The translations under genes and the position numbers were made by a program. This document shows, one piece after another, positions 25,303-30,163 of a stretch of 30,163 bases of DNA (position 1 is its first letter; every line of letters begins with the position of its first letter). The stretch lies in the NCBI GenBank assembly GCA_009787485.1, contig WQWP01000010.1, positions 1-30,163 of the forward strand, read 5' to 3'. Below the pieces are notes generated by a model. That model saw only the letters and a program-made list of their open reading frames with translations, had not been told where the DNA came from and searched no databases. The DNA comes from Lentimicrobiaceae bacterium (GTDB taxonomy: Bacteria; Bacteroidota; Bacteroidia; Bacteroidales; WCHB1-69).

Positions 25303-25938
25303 ATGAAAATCAAACTAAATAACAAAGAAACAGACGTTTTTGCAGGCGAAAAACTCATCGAAGCCGCACGGCGCAACGGCATTGAGATACCGGCTTTGTG
25401 TTATGCCACCGGTTTCCAACATCAAGCATCGTGCATGGTTTGCGTAGTGAAAAACTGCGAGACAGGGCAAATGATTCCGGCATGTGCTACCATTGTTGAG
25501 GAAGGGATGAGCATAGACAGCGAAAGTGAGGAAGTGAAAGATTTGAGGCGCCAATCGTTGGAATTGCTGCTGAGCGACCATATTGCGGTGTGCCGTCCGC
25601 CGTGCGATATCCAAAATTGTTCTTTGCGAAAACTTGCCATAGAATATCGTGCAAAATGGAACAGGTTTCCGCGATATTCGGCAATTAAAGAAACACAACC
25701 TCAGCATGTTAAAGGTAATTTGTGGTTTGATGTTGCAAAGTGTATTCGCTGTGGGTTGTGTGTGTATAATAGTAAAGATGGGTTTACGTTTAAAGACAGG
25801 GGTTTTGGGATGCAGGTGGTGTTGCCGGAGGAGAGTGTGGGGAATGTGGAGGAGAGGTTGTGGGAGATTTGTCCGACGCAGGCGCTTTATCTTGAACCTT
25901 GTCTTGAACCGAGATTTTTACAAGATTTGCAGGATTAA
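25303..25938 (+). CDS. HoxU/NuoG-N-like iron-sulfur protein
   Basis: A 211-residue electron-transfer protein. Residues 1-75 form a plant-type [2Fe-2S] ferredoxin (C33, C44, C47, C61). Next is the His-Cys cluster motif SDHIAVCRPPCDIQNC (H93, C97, C101, C106), then one [4Fe-4S] site (C147, C150, C153 and C190 in CPTQAL). This matches the N-terminal part of NuoG and HoxU, but with one terminal cluster instead of two. With the NuoEF fusion it would make a diaphorase module. The last ten residues come from a stretch with AGGATT repeats, so the C-terminus may have been altered. Confidence 0.88.
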   Translation: MKIKLNNKETDVFAGEKLIEAARRNGIEIPALCYATGFQHQASCMVCVVKNCETGQMIPACATIVEEGMSIDSESEEVKDLRRQSLELLLSDHIAVCRPPCDIQNCSLRKLAIEYRAKWNRFPRYSAIKETQPQHVKGNLWFDVAKCIRCGLCVYNSKDGFTFKDRGFGMQVVLPEESVGNVEERLWEICPTQALYLEPCLEPRFLQDLQD

Positions 25939-25970
25939 CAGGATTTAGAGATTAATAGGATTATATGATT
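25929..25970. repeat. AGGATTA-type microrepeats
   Basis: GCAGGATTAACAGGATTTAG and the following TTAATAGGATTATATGATTA contain three AGGATT copies and one TGATT variant across the end of the HoxU-like gene and the start of the next. Similar tracts recur in Bacteroidota genomes as I recall; no function is known. Confidence 0.5.
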
Positions 25971-26852
25971 AGAAAAGGGATTTTTTTATGGATTATTTTT
26001 TTGTTGGGATTTAGTTTTTCTGTTTTGGGGCAGAAAGTTAATTATTCTCCGGCTTTTTTTGGACCTAATGCGTTGCCGGTGCCGGAGGTTACGGATGGGA
26101 GAATACCGAATTACACCCAACTTGGTTTTTCATCCGATTATTCTTTCGGATTTGGAGATCGAACGCTGGCGTGGCGTTGGGATGCTGAAGTGCCGCTGCT
26201 TCCGAAATTTGTGTCTATCAAAGTTTGGATGATCGCTCATGAAAATTATTGGCTAACTCCTGAGATTTCCCAGCTGCGCGACATTAACCCGCCGGTGTCT
26301 TCAGGTTGGGCAACGGGAGATGTTTACGTTCAGACACGCATTTCCGTTTTGAGAGAGAAAAAATATAGTCCGCAAATTATTATTGCTGCTGCAATCATAA
26401 CAGCCTCAGGAGGAAAATTTCAGGAAAGGCGTTATTATGATACGCCGGGGTATTATTTCGATGCTTCCATTGCCAAATCTTTTACCATTAACAGTAAGAT
26501 TTTAAATGATATTCGATTGGTTGGAAATGTTGGATTTTTATGTTGGGAAACGACCAATAGCACACAAAATGATGCGCCCATGTATGGACTGAATTTCATT
26601 CTTTCTAATGCATTGTTCACTTTTGAAAATCAAGTAGGTGGCTATTGGGGCTGGATGAACAACGGAGACCGGCCTTTAACCTATCGAACGAAATTGACAT
26701 ACAATCACAAATTTCTCGACATTTTTTTTCAGTATCAATATGGAATTATGGACTTTCCCTATCATCAAATTCGATTGGGATTTTTAGTTCCTATTCAGAA
26801 GTTGACGCCGAAGTATCCAATAAAATCTAAAAGTGAATCGGATAATTTATGA
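25965..26852 (+). CDS. Probable outer-membrane beta-barrel protein, unknown function
   Basis: A 295-residue protein starting with a signal peptide (IFLWIIFLLGFSFSVLG, cleavage likely before or after Q23). The rest is rich in aromatic residues with alternating hydrophobic strands (for example ISVLREKKYSPQIIIAAAII, LTYNHKFLDIFFQYQYG) and ends in several strand-like segments, consistent with an outer-membrane barrel. I do not recognise the family. It overlaps the next gene by four bases (ATGA), so the two are co-expressed and probably work together in the envelope. Confidence 0.75.
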   Translation: MIRKGIFLWIIFLLGFSFSVLGQKVNYSPAFFGPNALPVPEVTDGRIPNYTQLGFSSDYSFGFGDRTLAWRWDAEVPLLPKFVSIKVWMIAHENYWLTPEISQLRDINPPVSSGWATGDVYVQTRISVLREKKYSPQIIIAAAIITASGGKFQERRYYDTPGYYFDASIAKSFTINSKILNDIRLVGNVGFLCWETTNSTQNDAPMYGLNFILSNALFTFENQVGGYWGWMNNGDRPLTYRTKLTYNHKFLDIFFQYQYGIMDFPYHQIRLGFLVPIQKLTPKYPIKSKSESDNL

Positions 26853-27994
26853 AAAAAAATCTCCTTTTATTATTATCAGTTTTTCTTTTATCAGCATGTA
26901 AAAGCTATACGGAAAAAAAAGACAATGTTTTAGAGAATTGGTGTATTTTCAGAGGCAACCCATCCCTGAGCGGCTATACGGAGGTCTCGCTGCCGGAGCA
27001 TCCTGTTCTTTTATGGTCGTTTAAAAGCGATTCCTATACCAAATCTTCGCCCGTTGTATATCATAATGTAGTTTATTGGAGCGACAGGCGCGGGCGTATT
27101 TTCGGCGTAAACAGCGAAGGGAAGCAAGTTTTCGATTATGCTATGGAAACGGCGGTGGATGCCACCCCAATGATTTATGAATCAGTGCTATATATTGGGC
27201 GGATAGACGGAAAACTGTGCGCCATATCATTAGCCAAACAAGATACTTTATGGACTTTTGAAGCGGATGGGCAAATTACCGCCTCGCCAAACAGAATGGA
27301 GGTTAACCACAGAAAAGCGATTATCGTTGGCAGTTACGACACCCATCTTTATTTTATTGACCATAAAGAAGGAACGCAAATCAAACGTTTCGAATCGGGT
27401 TACTACATCAATGGGGCGGTGGCGCAAAGCAGCCACTACGTTGTGTACGGCGGGTGCGATGGCTGGTTTAGGGTGGTGGATTGTATTTCCGGCGTGCAAA
27501 CCGACTCGTTGGAACTGGAGACTTACATCCCTGCTTCGCCGGCTGTTTGCGGAGATTGGTGCTATGTTGCCGACCATTCCGGAAATGTTTATGAAATAAA
27601 ATTGGATAAAGGAAAAATCGCTTCATCCCAAAAAATCATGGAGCCGAAGGATGAAAACCGCATGATGGTTTCCGTTCCGGCGGTTTCAGATAAAATGGTT
27701 TACATTGTTTCTGATGACAGGCATATTTATGCTATAAACCGCGGTGGAGAAACCGCATGGAAATATCTCTTAAAAGGCGACACGGGCGAAAGTTCTCCGG
27801 TTGTCTGTAACGACAAACTGTTGGTGTGCACCAAAACCGGAATTGTTTCCATGCACGATGCAAAGACAGGGCGGTTGCTGTGGGAATACGATACAGGAGA
27901 GCAGATTATAGCTTCGCCGGCGGTGGTGGATGGGTGTTTTTATATTCTGACATTTAAAGGGACATTGTTTTGTTTCAGTCCCGTAGGGATTTAA
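26849..27994 (+). CDS. PQQ-type beta-propeller lipoprotein, BamB-like
   Basis: A 381-residue lipoprotein. The signal peptide ends in the lipobox FLLSAC with the acylated cysteine at 17. The mature part is a series of propeller blades with recurrent patterns such as SSPVVYHNVVYWSDRRGRIF, ASPAVCGDWCYVADHSGNVY, SSPVVCNDKLLVCTKTGIV and ASPAVVDGCFYILTFKGTLF. Such propellers bind protein partners in the envelope (BamB in barrel assembly) or, with other sequence features, PQQ; no dehydrogenase ligands are visible. It is translationally coupled to the barrel protein and lies before an ABC transporter. A BamB-like or transporter-accessory role is inference. Confidence 0.9.
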   Translation: MKKNLLLLLSVFLLSACKSYTEKKDNVLENWCIFRGNPSLSGYTEVSLPEHPVLLWSFKSDSYTKSSPVVYHNVVYWSDRRGRIFGVNSEGKQVFDYAMETAVDATPMIYESVLYIGRIDGKLCAISLAKQDTLWTFEADGQITASPNRMEVNHRKAIIVGSYDTHLYFIDHKEGTQIKRFESGYYINGAVAQSSHYVVYGGCDGWFRVVDCISGVQTDSLELETYIPASPAVCGDWCYVADHSGNVYEIKLDKGKIASSQKIMEPKDENRMMVSVPAVSDKMVYIVSDDRHIYAINRGGETAWKYLLKGDTGESSPVVCNDKLLVCTKTGIVSMHDAKTGRLLWEYDTGEQIIASPAVVDGCFYILTFKGTLFCFSPVGI

Positions 27995-28027
27995 TATTGG
28001 ATATTTTCTAAAAAATCGCTTTCCCCC

Positions 28028-28058
28028 TTGACAAACGGCTTTTCATGTTGTATATTTG
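28028..28058 (+). promoter_or_regulatory. Predicted promoter of the Bro-N gene
   Basis: TTG(ACA) at 28028 and TATATTTG (28051-28058) are 20 bases apart, a very good match to the Bacteroidota promoter. CACCC follows. It lies 27 bases before the ATG at 28085. Confidence 0.75.
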
Positions 28059-28084
28059 CACCCTCGTAAACTAATATTAAAACT

Positions 28085-28915
28085 ATGCGTAAAGAAACAA
28101 GCATCAAACTCTTTGAAGAAAAGAAAGTCCGCACCATTTGGGACGAAGAAAAAGAAGAATGGTATTTTTCAGTAGTGGATGTAGTGGGTATTTTAACCGA
28201 AAGTGAAAATCCACGCCGCTATTGGAGTGATTTGAAAATCAAATTAGAAAAAGAAGGCAGCCAACTGTACGAAAATATCGTACAGTTGAAATTGTTAGCT
28301 TCTGATGGCAAAATGCGCATGACTGACGTAGCAAATGAGGCGCAACTTTTTCGCATTATTCAGTCCATCCCATCGCCAAAAGCAGAGCCTTTTAAACTAT
28401 GGATGGCTCAAGTAGCTAAAGAACGTTTAGACCAATTGCAAGACCCTGAACTCTCTATTGAACAGGCAATGTTTGATTACAAGCGGCTTGGGTATTCGGA
28501 TAATTGGATTAATCAACGTTTAAAGAGTATAGAAATTCGCAAGGAATTAACTGATGAATGGAAATCGAAAGGCGTACAGGAAGGTCTTGAATTTGCAGTA
28601 TTAACGGATATTATTACAAAAACGTGGTCTGATAAAACGACTAAAGAATACAAGCACTATAAGGGATTGAAAAAAGAAAACCTACGCGACAATATGACAA
28701 ATACAGAATTAGTACTTAATATGTTGGCTGAGCTTTCGACAAAAAACATTTCTGAAGTTTCAAATCCGGAAACTTTCGATGAACATGCCCAAATTGCAAT
28801 GCGAGGAGGTAAAATTGCCCACAATGCTCGTCAAGAATTGGAATTACAAACAGGTAAATCAGCCATTTCTAAACTTAATGCTAAAAGCTTGAAATCAATT
28901 GAAGGGGCAAAATGA
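28085..28915 (+). CDS. Bro-N domain protein, DinD-like
   Basis: A 276-residue protein. Residues about 5-105 form a Bro-N antirepressor-type domain (IKLFEEKKVRTIWDEEKEEW, YFSVVDVVGILTESENPRRYW). The C-terminal half, HYKGLKKENLRDNMTNTELV through AHNARQELE, resembles the corresponding part of E. coli DinD (DNA-damage-inducible protein D), which inhibits RecA filaments. Resemblance is from reading, not from alignment. It has its own strong promoter and sits between a lipoprotein gene and an ABC transporter gene, 17 bases before the latter, so it may drive the transporter. Probably horizontally acquired. Confidence 0.82.
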   Translation: MRKETSIKLFEEKKVRTIWDEEKEEWYFSVVDVVGILTESENPRRYWSDLKIKLEKEGSQLYENIVQLKLLASDGKMRMTDVANEAQLFRIIQSIPSPKAEPFKLWMAQVAKERLDQLQDPELSIEQAMFDYKRLGYSDNWINQRLKSIEIRKELTDEWKSKGVQEGLEFAVLTDIITKTWSDKTTKEYKHYKGLKKENLRDNMTNTELVLNMLAELSTKNISEVSNPETFDEHAQIAMRGGKIAHNARQELELQTGKSAISKLNAKSLKSIEGAK

Positions 28916-28932
28916 ATAAAGATTAACTCAAT

Positions 28933-29598
28933 ATGATACAACTATCAGAAATAACCAAAAAATACCCCGACGGAGAAAACTCCTTCAACCACGTACTTCG
29001 CGGAGTAAACATAAACATCGAAAGAGGCGATTTTGTCGCTATTGAAGGAGCGTCCGGCTCAGGGAAAACTACGTTACTTTCCATTTTGGGAACGCTGCTG
29101 CTGCCTGATACCGGAAGTTATGTAATGGATGGGGTAAAGATGAATGCTCCCGATGTGGATTATGCTGCCGTGCGTAACCAAAAAATCGGTTTTGTTTTTC
29201 AAGATCATCGCTTGATGCCGCAGTTGACGGCGTTGGAGAATATTTTGCTGCCCACGCTGGCTTTTCAAGATAAAACGGAAGATGCGCAGATAGATTATGC
29301 CAAACAATTAATGGAATTGACGGGCATAACTTCCATCGCAGGGCAATATCCGGAAACTCTTTCGGGGGGAGAAGCCTGCCGCGTAGCCTTGTGCCGTGCG
29401 CTAATTATGAAACCTTTGTTGCTACTCGCAGATGAGCCTACCGGACAGCTGGATGCGGAAAACGCCCGCAATGTCGCGCTGTTGCTGGCAAAAGTTAATA
29501 AAGAATTAGGAACAACTATTGTTATGGTAACACACTCGGACGAAACGGCAGCGATTGCCTGCAGAAGACTGACCTTACAAAACGGAGGTTTATCATAA
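28933..29598 (+). CDS. ABC transporter ATP-binding protein (LolD/MacB type)
   Basis: A 221-residue ATPase with Walker A GASGSGKT (39-46), Q-loop Q90, signature LSGGE (143-147) in TLSGGEACRVALCRAL, Walker B LLLADEPTGQLD, and switch H201. This is the MacB/LolD/FtsE group that powers FtsX-like permeases for envelope lipoprotein, peptide or cell-division functions. The signature continues with A-C in place of the usual Q-Q. The permease gene follows after 14 bases. Confidence 0.94.
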   Translation: MIQLSEITKKYPDGENSFNHVLRGVNINIERGDFVAIEGASGSGKTTLLSILGTLLLPDTGSYVMDGVKMNAPDVDYAAVRNQKIGFVFQDHRLMPQLTALENILLPTLAFQDKTEDAQIDYAKQLMELTGITSIAGQYPETLSGGEACRVALCRALIMKPLLLLADEPTGQLDAENARNVALLLAKVNKELGTTIVMVTHSDETAAIACRRLTLQNGGLS

Positions 29599-29612
29599 AA
29601 AAAAATAAAAAT

Positions 29613-30163
29613 ATGAATACCCAACAACTGATCCGAAGGAGCATTTTCCGGTATAAATCTTTTTACCGCCTCATTGCCATCGCTGTGATGGTGGCAGTGG
29701 CGGTGATTACGGGAAGTCTTGCGGTGGGCGATTCGGTGCGCAACACCTTGGTTAAGAGGGTGGGGGAGCGGCTGGGGAAAACGGAAACGGTTGTTTTTTC
29801 GCGGTATTCGTATTTGGATGAAGGGATTGTTGACATGTTGCATGTAGGGGCAGGGCGCGCCCTGCCCCTACGGGGAATTTTGTTATTAAACGGTTTCGTT
29901 TCCATATCCGGAAAATTGATTCCGGTTACCGTTTGGGGCGTAGATGATATGGGCATAGAAAAAGGGCAGGCGAAAATAAACAGGGCGTTGTTTGATGAAA
30001 TGAACGCCGGACAACACGAACACATCGTTTTGCGCCTGCCATCCGCCGGAATGGTGCCGTTGGGTTCCATGTTTGTAACAGATGCCTATACAACAAGTTT
30101 GAGATTGGAATCAAACTCCGTTATTTCTGTTGAACAAGGCGGTAACCTCAACCTGAAAAACGA
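29613..30163 (+). CDS. FtsX-like ABC transporter permease, 5' part
   Basis: An open frame from ATG 29613 to the window edge, 183 residues plus two bases. It starts with a cytoplasmic RRSIFRYKSFYR and a transmembrane segment (residues about 20-38, LIAIAVMVAVAVITGSLAV), then GDSVRNTLVKRVGERLGKTE, an extracytoplasmic start typical of large FtsX-like permeases. GFVSISGKLIPVTVWGVDD and the long polar stretch afterward are the periplasmic domain. Residues 78-87 (VGAGRALPLR) come from a perfect 28-bp palindrome. With the ATPase 14 bases upstream it forms one transporter; the substrate is unknown and the C-terminal membrane part lies outside. Confidence 0.88.
   Translation, partial: MNTQQLIRRSIFRYKSFYRLIAIAVMVAVAVITGSLAVGDSVRNTLVKRVGERLGKTETVVFSRYSYLDEGIVDMLHVGAGRALPLRGILLLNGFVSISGKLIPVTVWGVDDMGIEKGQAKINRALFDEMNAGQHEHIVLRLPSAGMVPLGSMFVTDAYTTSLRLESNSVISVEQGGNLNLKN
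29844..29871. repeat. 28-bp palindromic element, copy 3 (perfect, in permease gene)
   Basis: GTAGGGGCAGGGCG and its exact reverse complement abut to give a perfect 28-bp palindrome, a GC-richer variant of the copy at 23041. It starts at codon position 1 and is translated as VGAGRALPL plus the next codon. Confidence 0.95.

Overview
The window looks like chromosomal DNA of a member of the Bacteroidota, probably an anaerobic Bacteroidales-type organism. The reasons are the -7 boxes of the TAnnTTTG type (for example 6950-6957, 11365-11372, 13401-13408, 28051-28058), the near absence of strong Shine-Dalgarno sequences, family members restricted to or typical of this phylum (DUF2795, DUF6913, the Rpn-like PD-(D/E)XK 'putative transposase') and moderately AT-rich DNA. 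Genus cannot be told from sequence reading alone. I found no rRNA, tRNA or CRISPR array.

Layout. 1-983 (-): 3' truncated Rpn-like nuclease gene whose tail is a 21-bp tandem repeat. 984-1440: repeat-rich spacer. 1441-3820 (+): OPT-family transporter and yraN. 3796-3950 (-): remnant of a Fic-domain gene. 3961-6613 (-): fabH-fabF-fabZ fatty acid synthesis operon. 6614-6976: divergent control region with phased repeats. 6977-11126 (+): stand-alone LytTR regulator, etfB, etfA and an acyl-CoA dehydrogenase. 11108-14349 (-): DUF2795, then the coupled set DUF6913-dapA-cobalamin adenosyltransferase, and pyrF. 14418-16205 (-): lepA. 16308-19579 (+): AAA/DUF4143 ATPase and ligA. 19589-21121 (-): RhlE-type helicase and an RRM protein separated by a strong hairpin. 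21274-25938 (+): a NuoE-NuoF-ferredoxin fusion and a HoxU/NuoG-like iron-sulfur protein, split by a 620-bp compound inverted repeat and a GNAT gene. 25965-30163 (+): outer-membrane-like protein, PQQ-propeller lipoprotein, a Bro-N/DinD-like gene, an ABC ATPase and the start of its permease.

How the parts fit. EtfBA plus the acyl-CoA dehydrogenase form one electron-transfer unit for acyl-CoA oxidation or enoyl-CoA reduction; the NuoEF fusion plus the HoxU-like protein form a soluble NADH-oxidising (diaphorase) module that normally feeds a hydrogenase or another redox partner not present here. The fab operon and the etf unit are transcribed divergently from a region beside a LytTR gene, which suggests but does not prove common control. 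lepA, ligA, dapA, pyrF, rhlE and the RRM gene are housekeeping.

The most unusual signals are (i) three 28-bp palindromes of one family, sitting in the same reading phase inside three unrelated genes (etfB, nuoF fusion, ABC permease), in the manner of the protein-coding palindromic elements known from Rickettsia; (ii) the nested inverted repeat 23809-24428 with a perfect 41-bp outer and a perfect 98-bp inner arm pair; (iii) the synonymous-variant 21-bp heptad array at the left edge; and (iv) the phased GTT-centred repeats upstream of the LytTR gene.
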